A stretch of 6,306 nt of DNA from positions 1 through 6,306 of the forward strand of contig JBGTCY010000261.1 of NCBI GenBank assembly GCA_041748615.1, written 5' to 3'. This DNA is from JBGTCY01 sp041748615. Lineage in GTDB: Bacteria; Bacteroidota; Bacteroidia; Chitinophagales; CAIOSU01. Shown one piece after another: positions 1-5,984 of this stretch (positions within the stretch are counted from its first letter, which is position 1; each line of letters opens with the position of its first letter). Below the pieces are notes generated by a model that ran no database searches, was not told the origin of the DNA, and worked only from the letters and a program-made list of their open reading frames with translations. Both the position numbers and the translations under genes were made by a program.

Positions 1-4
1 AAAT

Positions 5-310
5 GCATAAGGGGGAAATAGCCAGTAATGAGTAGCTAAATCCCCCTTATGACCGTAAATCAGGTTTTGACCTACTAAAGCTTATGAGACCAGTTCGGTA
101 AATCCAATCCGCATATATTGACGGATTTCTTTACGGGTTTAACCGTTGTTCAGGCGGTTTTATAGTATTAGTATTCTGCGGGAAACAAACCCTGATACAC
201 GAGGTTGAAAACTATGTATAGTGCCCCAAAACATCGGCAATTCATGGCGCAACATAGCACATACCTCTTTAAAAGCCTATCATGTTAATTTTTCATGATA
301 GGCTTTTAAA
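5..310 (+). ncRNA. Candidate structured RNA of unknown family
   Basis: No convincing reading frame covers this stretch, yet almost all of it folds into consecutive local hairpins. Positions 6-16 pair perfectly with 41-51 (11 bp), with an inner TAGC/GCTA stem (19-22 with 35-38). Positions 53-59 pair with 130-136 and enclose small stems 62-65/70-73 and 106-111/122-127. Further pairs are 141-145/155-159, 171-174/195-198 with 180-182/190-192, and a long broken stem 201-205/263-267, 212-217/252-257, 221-225/246-250. The series ends in the 17-bp stem at 268-310. I did not recognise signatures of tmRNA, RNase P RNA, SRP RNA, 5S rRNA or common riboswitches. The strand is uncertain because hairpins read both ways; plus is chosen because the terminator-like stem sits at that end. 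It could instead be the 3' untranslated part of a gene left of the window, or the end of a mobile element. All pairings were found by eye. Confidence 0.4.
268..310. terminator. Strong hairpin, probably a bidirectional terminator
   Basis: A perfect 17-bp stem (268-284 with 294-310) encloses a 9-nt T-rich loop. The stem starts TTTAAAAGCC and ends GGCTTTTAAA, so either strand offers a short U-run after the GC core. On the plus strand AT-rich sequence (ttattttata) follows. It closes the series of hairpins upstream. Confidence 0.6.
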
Positions 311-364
311 TTATTTTATACACACTATTATTTTGATGTTGAAATCTCAGGTGAGAAGCTTGTT

Positions 365-472
365 ATGCAAATAAGACAGGAAGTCTATATTTGCCTATAT
401 AATTACTTTAGGGCTTCAAAAACCTAAAATTTCAAACAGCTCGACTGGCAGGTCGGGCTGTTTCTTTTTTTT
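365..472 (+). ncRNA. Candidate small RNA or 3' UTR with two hairpins and a terminator
   Basis: The 5' end is not defined. From left to right it contains a hairpin of 7 + 4 bp (GCAAATA 367-373 with TATTTGC 388-394, AGAC 374-377 with GTCT 383-386, one bulged A), a second 6-bp hairpin (407-412 with 423-428), and the intrinsic terminator at 434-472. No reading frame fits the interval. A weak Bacteroidota -7-like element (TTATTTTG, 328-335, against TAnnTTTG) lies upstream but has no convincing -33 partner. This could be an independent small RNA or a second terminated tail of the structured region before it. No known family was recognised. Confidence 0.35.
434..472 (+). terminator. Rho-independent terminator
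   Basis: AAACAGC (434-440) pairs with GCTGTTT (457-463) and CGAC (442-445) with GTCG (452-455). T441/G456 forms a wobble pair, giving a 12-bp stem with a 6-nt loop. A T-run, broken by one C, follows to 472. This is a textbook intrinsic terminator on the plus strand, although no protein gene lies directly upstream of it in the window. Confidence 0.8.
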
Positions 473-602
473 CAAAGAACTTCTCTCAAAATTACCTTAG
501 AAAGGAACTGCTATTTAGCGTTTTTGTAAACACATGTGGATGTTTTTTTAACAGGTAAAGCAAAACTACTTGCGAAATCAACTTTATATAATAAAACTAT
601 CA
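473..602. other. AT-rich spacer without recognised feature
   Basis: I see no gene here. The only visible items are a CACATGTG palindrome (531-538) followed by TGTTTTTTTAACA, neither of which I can assign a role. Confidence 0.4.
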
Positions 603-754
603 ACATAGGTGATAAATACTTGCGCAAAGTATTGATAATCAATATGTAAATATGTGGAAATTGTATTTATCGCCTATGTATTGCGAGCATGAGCTATCAT
701 TGAGCCTCCGGCTCAGAGCAATTATTATTATCGGCAAGATGCCGATTGATAGTT
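595..754. repeat. 9-bp outer inverted repeat around nested palindromes
   Basis: AACTATCAA (595-603) is matched by its exact complement TTGATAGTT (746-754), and a related CTATCA lies between them at 694-699. CTATCA at 694-699 can also pair with TGATAG at 747-752, closing a junction over the two hairpins at 701-715 and 730-746. The nesting suggests either a composite repeat element or repeated insertion of small palindromes at one spot. Confidence 0.35.
603..679. repeat. 77-nt inverted repeat with 17-bp arms
   Basis: The left arm ACATAGGTGATAAATAC (603-619) pairs with the right arm GTATTTATCGCCTATGT (663-679) over 17 bp; the only imperfection is one T/C difference that becomes a G-U wobble in RNA. 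The 43-nt interior contains its own palindrome, TATTGAT-A-ATCAATA (630-644). It could be a miniature element, a long transcript hairpin, or paired protein-binding sites. No transposase or recognisable target-site duplication is visible. Confidence 0.6.
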
Positions 755-777
755 CCCACTCGCCAGAGGCGAGCGGG
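701..777. repeat. Cluster of three REP-like palindromes
   Basis: Three compact GC-rich hairpins with 3-nt loops follow each other: TGAGCC-TCC-GGCTCA (701-715), ATCGGCA-AGA-TGCCGAT (730-746) and CTCGCC-AGA-GGCGAG (759-773). The third is extended by CCC/GGG (755-757 with 775-777) across one mismatch. The loops are AGA in the second and third, and GGA in the first when read on the other strand. They lie just beyond the stop of the minus-strand oxidoreductase. The last hairpin could slow transcription from that gene, but no U-run follows it on that strand, so it is not a standard terminator. The arrangement resembles dispersed extragenic palindromes; copy number cannot be judged from one window. 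Confidence 0.5.
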
Positions 778-784
778 GGCGGTT

Positions 785-1828
785 TTACTGAACTTCAGTT
801 TTGTTGATTTGCTCCATGAGCGCGTAAATGCCCTTCAAACTTTTCAGCGTGGCGCGGTTTTCAGTTTTGCGCCCCTCGCACAAATCAGCTAAGTGCATGA
901 TTTCATTGTAGTAGCCCTGTTCGAATAAAGTATTGTATTCCCGCACGGGAACAAAACCGGTATTGTCATACAACACGCGTTTCTGCAATGGTGATTTCAG
1001 AATTTTATTTAACGGAATTCCAAGAAAAGATTTTCCTTTTTCGATTGCTTCCAATTTTTGCGGAAACTTCACTTCATACACTTCGCTATCGGTGACGAGC
1101 GTCATCTCATCGGGCGCGTATTGCCAGCTATACAAAGTAGAAAGTTCGAGCGAGCCGCTGACGCCTCCCGCGTGTTCCAGATGTAAAAAACAGGTGGAGC
1201 CGTTGCTGCCTTTTTTTACAAAAATATTTTTCGCTTTCGCCTCGCCAAACAATTGAAATACGTTATCCAACGGATGGATAAATAAGTCCAGCACGGCATT
1301 GCCTTCAGGATAAGCGCCTGTGGCATATTTGTAACTGTAGGTGAGCGCTTTATTTGCAGTTTGTTTTTTGAGTATTTCATGAATGGCGCTGAAGCGTTTT
1401 TGCAAGCCCACCACACAACGATTGTTTTTGTCGGCTGCAATCAAATCATTCAGTTCGCTCAATGTCAGACAGGGTGGCTTTTCCACGAAAACGAATTTGC
1501 CGGCAGCCAATGATTTTTTTACCAAATCATAATGCGCATTCGGTGATGCCGAAATATAAATACCCTGCACCGTTTTGTCATTGAGTACCTCTTCCAGCGA
1601 ACTTGCAGCCTTGCAGTCTTTAAAATTTCCGGCAAGCATGGCGGCTTCTTCAGTATGCCTTGTGTAAATGTAGCTTAACGGGATACCCTGGTGCATGATG
1701 CAGGGATAGAGGTTCGACAGGCTGTGATTGCCGATGCCGACAAACGCATAGCGGTGTTTGTAGCTGCTGATGCTTTTCAGGTAATTATTCTTTCGCCAGC
1801 GTTTATAGGTTTCGATGAGTTGGTTCAT
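785..1828 (-). CDS. Gfo/Idh/MocA family NAD(P)-dependent oxidoreductase
   Basis: This encodes 347 residues, a usual length for the family, whose members oxidise or reduce sugar and cyclitol hydroxyls or related substrates with a bound nicotinamide cofactor. The Rossmann fold starts after a basic extension of about 26 residues: beta strand YAFVGIGNHS (27-36) with a GxGxxx dinucleotide loop. The family hallmark EKP is at 116-118 (FVEKPP), its lysine normally being catalytic. GLQKRF (141-146) matches the strand after the Rossmann domain. H185 and D188 in the HPLDNVFQLFG stretch match the conserved active-site histidine region. No signal peptide is visible, so it is probably cytoplasmic. The start lacks a Shine-Dalgarno, as is common in Bacteroidota. 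It is divergent from the radical SAM gene across 118 bp, which hints at shared regulation. The substrate cannot be told; nucleotide-sugar or polysaccharide metabolism is only one option. Confidence 0.87.
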   Translation of the reverse strand: MNQLIETYKRWRKNNYLKSISSYKHRYAFVGIGNHSLSNLYPCIMHQGIPLSYIYTRHTEEAAMLAGNFKDCKAASSLEEVLNDKTVQGIYISASPNAHYDLVKKSLAAGKFVFVEKPPCLTLSELNDLIAADKNNRCVVGLQKRFSAIHEILKKQTANKALTYSYKYATGAYPEGNAVLDLFIHPLDNVFQLFGEAKAKNIFVKKGSNGSTCFLHLEHAGGVSGSLELSTLYSWQYAPDEMTLVTDSEVYEVKFPQKLEAIEKGKSFLGIPLNKILKSPLQKRVLYDNTGFVPVREYNTLFEQGYYNEIMHLADLCEGRKTENRATLKSLKGIYALMEQINKTEVQ

Positions 1829-1946
1829 GAATAGTTTATTGGAATTTATCTCTCAAAATTATGTTATTGCACCAGCAAAGCCTTTGGGCTGAAAATGTGC
1901 GATATTTGCATTAAACTAAGCGATAAAGATATAAAAACCTGCATTC
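1829..1946. promoter_or_regulatory. Divergent intergenic region, presumed promoters for both genes
   Basis: This 118-bp gap separates two head-to-head genes and must hold their 5' signals unless they are read from afar. On the plus strand GATATTTG (1901-1908) is one base from the Bacteroidota -7 consensus TAnnTTTG. A TTTG at 1883-1886 is a possible upstream element, but the 14-nt gap is shorter than the roughly 20 expected. No minus-strand promoter stood out. Neither gene has a clear Shine-Dalgarno. Confidence 0.3.
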
Positions 1947-3149
1947 ATGTATAAAGTAACCGACTATGCCCGGCAGGGCGTCAATTTTTTAAACAACCTT
2001 ACGCGACCCGGACATAAGAAATTGTCCACGTTGATGATATATGCCACCGACCTGTGCGATTCCGGATGTAAACACTGCCTGATTTGGGCGAAACGCCCCG
2101 TGAAGTACCTCAGTTTTGAAAAAATAAAAGAAATCATGCAAGCCGATTGTGTTACTAAAAACACCACTATCGGATTGGAGGGAGGCGAGTTTCTGCTACA
2201 TCCGGAAGCCAATGAAATCATGCAATGGCTATCCGAAAATCATCCCAACTTCGATTTGCTCTCCAACTGCCTGAAGCCCGACAGCACGATTGAGGCGGTC
2301 AATAAATACCCACCCAAGCGACTTTATATTTCTTTGGATGGCACGGAAGAAACCTATCTCTACATGCGCGGCAAAGACGGTTATAAAAGCGTGTTGAAAG
2401 TGATTGAAAACTGTCATAAAAAAGTGCCGGTGTCAGTCATGTTTACGCTTTCGCCTTACAATGATTTCAGCGACATGGAGCATGTTGCGGGCATCTGCAA
2501 ACAATACGGCATTGATATGAGGGTAGGTATTTACAACAACATCCATTTTTTCGATACCGTGGAAAAAGCACACGGCACGGATGTGGGCGCAAAAAAGGAC
2601 TCCGGTACAAACGGAAATGGTAAAGAGAGTTTCAAAGATGTGAAAGAAAAAATGGGCTTGGCAAATAAAATGCCCGGTGACGGCAGAGAACTGACTTCTT
2701 CCATGCTGCTGAAAGGTGATGCGTTCAAAGAAAAAATTCCGCAATCCATCAAACAGTTCTCGGAGAATTATGATTTCTTAGTGCTTTATGACGAATGGCG
2801 TCAGCAAAATCTGAAAATGCGTTGCTACAGCATTCTCAGCAGCCTCGTTATCCTGCCGGACGGCTCCGTGCCGGTCTGTCAGAATTTAGATACCATGCTC
2901 GGCAACATCTTCGATAATTCACTGGATGAAGTGTTCAACTCCGCCAACAGCCAGAAAATCCAAACCGACCTCGTCCATAACTGCAACGCCTGCTGGATTA
3001 ACTTCCACCGCAAGTATGATGTGGTACTCTTTCGCTCCTTAGAGAAATTCTTCGGCAAAGGCGTCACATCCAAACTTTTCGGCTACTACCAGTGGGACAG
3101 CAACGCCAACTCGAGCTACGAGAAGATTATGGAGAAGTGGGTGGTGTAA
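1947..3149 (+). CDS. Radical SAM enzyme with SPASM/twitch-like C-terminal domain
   Basis: This 400-residue protein is a radical S-adenosylmethionine enzyme. The CxxxCxxC motif that holds the SAM-binding [4Fe-4S] cluster is C37, C41, C44 (DLCDSGCKHC). The GGE motif that contacts the SAM amino group is at 79-81, and SLDG (129-132) lies on a later barrel strand. Cysteines C293, C311, C346 and C349 form CX12GX4C followed by CX2C. That fits the first half of a SPASM domain but lacks the CX5CX3C continuation, so one auxiliary cluster (twitch type) is expected. Residues about 203-260 form a charged, low-complexity insertion between barrel and auxiliary domain. No signal peptide is seen. Such enzymes modify peptides, sugars or small molecules; no precursor peptide gene is visible nearby, so the substrate is unknown. 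The divergent oxidoreductase may act in the same pathway (inference). Confidence 0.9.
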   Translation: MYKVTDYARQGVNFLNNLTRPGHKKLSTLMIYATDLCDSGCKHCLIWAKRPVKYLSFEKIKEIMQADCVTKNTTIGLEGGEFLLHPEANEIMQWLSENHPNFDLLSNCLKPDSTIEAVNKYPPKRLYISLDGTEETYLYMRGKDGYKSVLKVIENCHKKVPVSVMFTLSPYNDFSDMEHVAGICKQYGIDMRVGIYNNIHFFDTVEKAHGTDVGAKKDSGTNGNGKESFKDVKEKMGLANKMPGDGRELTSSMLLKGDAFKEKIPQSIKQFSENYDFLVLYDEWRQQNLKMRCYSILSSLVILPDGSVPVCQNLDTMLGNIFDNSLDEVFNSANSQKIQTDLVHNCNACWINFHRKYDVVLFRSLEKFFGKGVTSKLFGYYQWDSNANSSYEKIMEKWVV

Positions 3150-3351
3150 AGTTCACGGTTAACATTCTTCGATTTCATCCATCAGATTCGCGGGTTTAAT
3201 ATTTCTTTATGGATGCGTACAAATGAATTTTACTTCACTGCTTTACTTCAGTGCTTTGATTAGTCCTATCAATCTGTTTTATTAATAATTGTTCCTTCCT
3301 AATATTGCCCTACAGTTATTAACTTTTCAATTCTAAATTACTTTTAAAAAA
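3150..3351. promoter_or_regulatory. Spacer before the TPR/AAA+ pair, presumed promoter
   Basis: This 202-bp AT-rich gap carries no gene. TAATATTG (3300-3307) is one base from the Bacteroidota -7 element TAnnTTTG and would give a 5' leader of about 40 nt, but no well-spaced -33 TTTG was found. Weak inverted repeats CATCCAT/ATGGATG (3176-3182, 3209-3215) and CACTG/CAGTG lie upstream. No convincing terminator for the radical SAM gene is present. Confidence 0.25.
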
Positions 3352-4653
3352 ATGGATAGGGAAACCATCTTAATCCTGGAGGAAGCGCTGAATGCGTCAC
3401 CTGAAAATGCTGTGTTGCGCAAGCAAGTGGCAAAGGGATATTTTTCATTAAAGGAATTTGAAAAAGCGAAAGCGCATCTCAATATTTTTTTACAAAACAA
3501 AAAAGATGCGGAAGCAAAACTGATGCTGGCTAAATGTTACGCGGAACTGAAACAGCTATCAACTGCCATCATCATTTGCGAGGATTTAATCAATGAAGGA
3601 AAAACACCGGAGGTGATGTCATTTTATATTCTCCAGCTTGTAAATGACGGACAAACTGCCCTGGCAATTCAACAATACACACAATACAGTTCTGAGAATA
3701 ACGGATGGAAAGATAACGAGCTGGAAAAATTACTGAAAGTAAGACAACATGCCGGAGACATGGATGCAATGGATGATGACGATGCATCACATTTTATGGA
3801 AAAACCTGAAATCAATTTTTCGGAGGTAGGTGGCATGGATGATATCAAAGAAGAAATCAGAATGAAAATTATTCACCCGCTCACTAATCCTGATTTGTAT
3901 AAGGCTTTTGGAAAAAAAGCGGGGGGCGGCATCTTATTGTATGGGCCACCTGGTTGTGGTAAAACGTATCTTGCCAAAGCCACTGCCGGAGAAATTCAGT
4001 CAAAATTTATTTCAATCGGGTTGGAGGAAATTTTGGATATGTGGATGGGAAACAGCGAAAAAAATCTTCATGAAAAATTTGAAACCGCACGAAGGAACGC
4101 TCCTTGTGTTTTATTTTTTGACGAAATTGACGCGCTCGGCAGTAAAAGAAATGACCTGAAACAATCCGCAGGAAGAAATTTAATCAACCAGTTTTTAAGA
4201 GAGATGGACGGCATTGATACCGATAACAGCGGATTGCTGATTTTAGGCGCGACAAATTCGCCCTGGCACATGGATTCCGCTTTCCTGCGTCCGGGAAGGT
4301 TTGACCGGATTATTTTTGTTCCTCCACCCGATGAACAGGCACGCGAAAAAATTCTGGAGCTGCAACTCAAAGGCAAGCCGTGTGAAAAGATTGATTTGAA
4401 AAAAGTAGCTTCAAAAACTGACGGATTGAGTGGCGCAGACCTTAAGATGATGGTGGATTTGGCGGTGGAAGAAAAATTGAAAGATTCCATGAAATCCGGT
4501 AAAATCGAACCTGTTTCAACGGACCTTTTATTGCAAGTAGCGAAAAAAATGCGTTCAAGCGTGAAAGACTGGTCGAGCACCGCCCGCAATTACGCGTTGT
4601 ATTCAAACGCATCCGGCATGTATGATGACATTCTGAAGTTCTTAAAAATCTGA
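3352..4653 (+). CDS. TPR-containing classical AAA+ ATPase
   Basis: This 433-residue protein has an N-terminal helical TPR-like region (about 4-112, three repeats most plausible at 20-52, 53-86 and 87-112). A linker with an acidic patch (about 135-150, DMDAMDDDDA) follows, then one AAA module (about 154-400). Key motifs are complete: entry motif SEVGGMDDIK (157-166), Walker A GPPGCGKT (198-205), pore loop WMGNSE (231-236), Walker B FFDEID (255-260), sensor-1 N302 in GATN, paired arginine fingers R313 and R316 in LRPGRFDR, and GLSGAD (358-363). It should therefore be an active hexameric ATPase that remodels or unfolds proteins, by analogy with the CDC48/Vps4/FtsH class. It has no protease domain and no membrane segment. 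The tail (395-433), rich in helix and containing RSSVKDW, loosely recalls the C-terminal helix of Vps4-like ATPases. The ATG follows an A-run with no Shine-Dalgarno. The next gene starts one base after the stop, implying translational coupling and a joint function. Confidence 0.93.
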   Translation: MDRETILILEEALNASPENAVLRKQVAKGYFSLKEFEKAKAHLNIFLQNKKDAEAKLMLAKCYAELKQLSTAIIICEDLINEGKTPEVMSFYILQLVNDGQTALAIQQYTQYSSENNGWKDNELEKLLKVRQHAGDMDAMDDDDASHFMEKPEINFSEVGGMDDIKEEIRMKIIHPLTNPDLYKAFGKKAGGGILLYGPPGCGKTYLAKATAGEIQSKFISIGLEEILDMWMGNSEKNLHEKFETARRNAPCVLFFDEIDALGSKRNDLKQSAGRNLINQFLREMDGIDTDNSGLLILGATNSPWHMDSAFLRPGRFDRIIFVPPPDEQAREKILELQLKGKPCEKIDLKKVASKTDGLSGADLKMMVDLAVEEKLKDSMKSGKIEPVSTDLLLQVAKKMRSSVKDWSSTARNYALYSNASGMYDDILKFLKI

Positions 4654-4654
4654 T

Positions 4655-5854
4655 ATGTTTTATGATATCATCAGCAGGGTACAACTGCTCATTGAACGAA
4701 ATAAATTAGATGAAGCCCGGGAAAAAATTACCGAGGGGCTTTCTCAGTATCCCGATTCTGCCGACCTGTATGGCTTTCTGGCACAGGTGCACGAAAGGAA
4801 AAATGAAATCAAAGAAGCGCTGGCAGCGATAGAAACCGCTATCGGGTTGCATCCGGAAAACGATTATTTGCATTTCATCCGTTCAAGGATATTTCATCTG
4901 AAAAAAGATTATTATGCTGCGCTGTTAAGTATTGACGAATCTTTGCGCATTGACCCTGAACATGCTGATTATTACGGCATGAAAGCATTGATTTTATTGG
5001 CACAGGAAAAAAAAGAAGCGGCAATTATGCTGGCAAGAATCGGCTTGGAAAAAGATGCCGGGAATATCCTTTGTATGAATGTGCTTTCAATGGCATTAGG
5101 CTCATCCGGGAAAGCCGAAGAAGCGGAAAGCGCTTTAGGCGACCTGCTCCAAAACGACCCGGACAATGCTTTTACTCAGGCTAACATGGGTTACACCTAT
5201 CTGCGAAAAGGAGATATACAAAAAGCGAAAGAACATTTCAGGGCGGCATTGATGATTGACCCTGAGTCTGACTACGCGCGGGAAGGGATGTTGGAAGCCG
5301 CCAAAGCGAGCAATTTTTTTTACCGGAAAATCCTGCAATATTATGTGTGGATGGAAAAATTCAGCGAGGGCAAGCGCTGGGCGTTGATTATCGGACTGTT
5401 GGTGATTGTAAAACTGCTCCCGATACTTGTTCCATTCTATTTGATTTTTTTACTGTGGATTTGGTTTGCCCCACCGATAGCCAATGTATTGTTGTATTTC
5501 GATAAATTCGGACGATACCTCATGTCGAAAGAAACTCTTTTGCTCACGCAAATTAATCTTGGTCTGCTCGCTGTAGCCGCCATCAGCGCGGCTATATTTG
5601 CGCCATTTTTTTCCGTCAGTTTTTTGGGAATGTCTTTCGGTTTGTTTTCCGCCATTGTGCCGGTTTATGCCATCGAAACACGTTTTAAAAACCGCAACAA
5701 AATAATCATGGGCGCTTTTGCCTTGTTATTTGCCGGGTTGGGAATTGCAGGCGTAGTGTATTCGTTGTCTGGCGAAAATAGCGGAGCGATGTGGGGCGCT
5801 TTGTTGGTTTCCTTATTTCTTTACACTTGGGTAGCCAATATTTTCAGTGATTGA
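4655..5854 (+). CDS. TPR protein with C-terminal multi-pass membrane domain
   Basis: This 399-residue protein has two halves. Residues 3-204 are about six tetratricopeptide repeats in register every 34 residues (near 3, 37, 71, 105, 139 and 173); clear examples are the SIDESLRIDPEHADYYGMKA and ANMGYTYLRKGDIQKAKEHF stretches. After a linker rich in aromatic and basic residues (222-241) come about six hydrophobic segments: 242-258, 260-280, 299-318, 321-341, 349-370 and 377-396. With no signal peptide, the TPR half is expected in the cytoplasm and the rest in the inner membrane. I recognise no named family for the membrane part. The ATG lies one base after the stop of the AAA+ gene (TGAtATG), so the two are surely co-transcribed and probably coupled. 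The likely role, by inference, is a membrane anchor or receptor for the ATPase or its clients. The membrane segments were estimated by eye. Confidence 0.85.
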   Translation: MFYDIISRVQLLIERNKLDEAREKITEGLSQYPDSADLYGFLAQVHERKNEIKEALAAIETAIGLHPENDYLHFIRSRIFHLKKDYYAALLSIDESLRIDPEHADYYGMKALILLAQEKKEAAIMLARIGLEKDAGNILCMNVLSMALGSSGKAEEAESALGDLLQNDPDNAFTQANMGYTYLRKGDIQKAKEHFRAALMIDPESDYAREGMLEAAKASNFFYRKILQYYVWMEKFSEGKRWALIIGLLVIVKLLPILVPFYLIFLLWIWFAPPIANVLLYFDKFGRYLMSKETLLLTQINLGLLAVAAISAAIFAPFFSVSFLGMSFGLFSAIVPVYAIETRFKNRNKIIMGAFALLFAGLGIAGVVYSLSGENSGAMWGALLVSLFLYTWVANIFSD

Positions 5855-5984
5855 AATAGCATATTGATTAGTGAAGTTGTCAAAATAATATCCGCAATTT
5901 GAAGCCTGCATGAGCAGATGTTAGATTTTAGATAAGATATTAGACGATGAAGAGAATTTTAAAAATGTTCCTTAGTCCGAAATT
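5855..5984. other. Convergent spacer with short TTAGA repeats
   Basis: This 130-bp gap separates two convergent genes. TTAGA occurs at 5921-5925, 5928-5932 and 5940-5944, a simple degenerate repeat. GAATTT (5953-5958) can pair with AAATTC (5980-5985) over a long loop, too weak to call a terminator. CTGC-ATGA-GCAG forms a tiny hairpin near 5906-5917. No clear intrinsic terminator serves either gene. Confidence 0.4.

Noticed and set aside
5..310. tmRNA, RNase P RNA, SRP RNA or a riboswitch
   Set aside because: Their conserved cores (for example GAGGAAAGTCC of RNase P, or a tRNA-like CCA end for tmRNA) were not found, and no plus-strand gene follows that a riboswitch could control.
933..1256. 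Open frame of 107 codons on the plus strand inside the oxidoreductase gene
   Set aside because: It is antisense to a gene with clear family motifs, cysteine-rich without pattern, and has no recognisable domain.
2433..2744. Minus-strand open frames opposite the charged insertion of the radical SAM gene
   Set aside because: They overlap one another and the real gene, and have no family features; codon mirror effects explain them.
4068..4589. Open frame of 173 codons on the minus strand inside the AAA+ gene
   Set aside because: It lies wholly opposite a gene with complete AAA motifs, and its translation shows no domain or typical composition; it is an antisense shadow.
5921..5945. TTAGA repeats as a CRISPR-like or regulatory array
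   Set aside because: Three 5-nt units with irregular spacing are simple low-complexity sequence, not an array.
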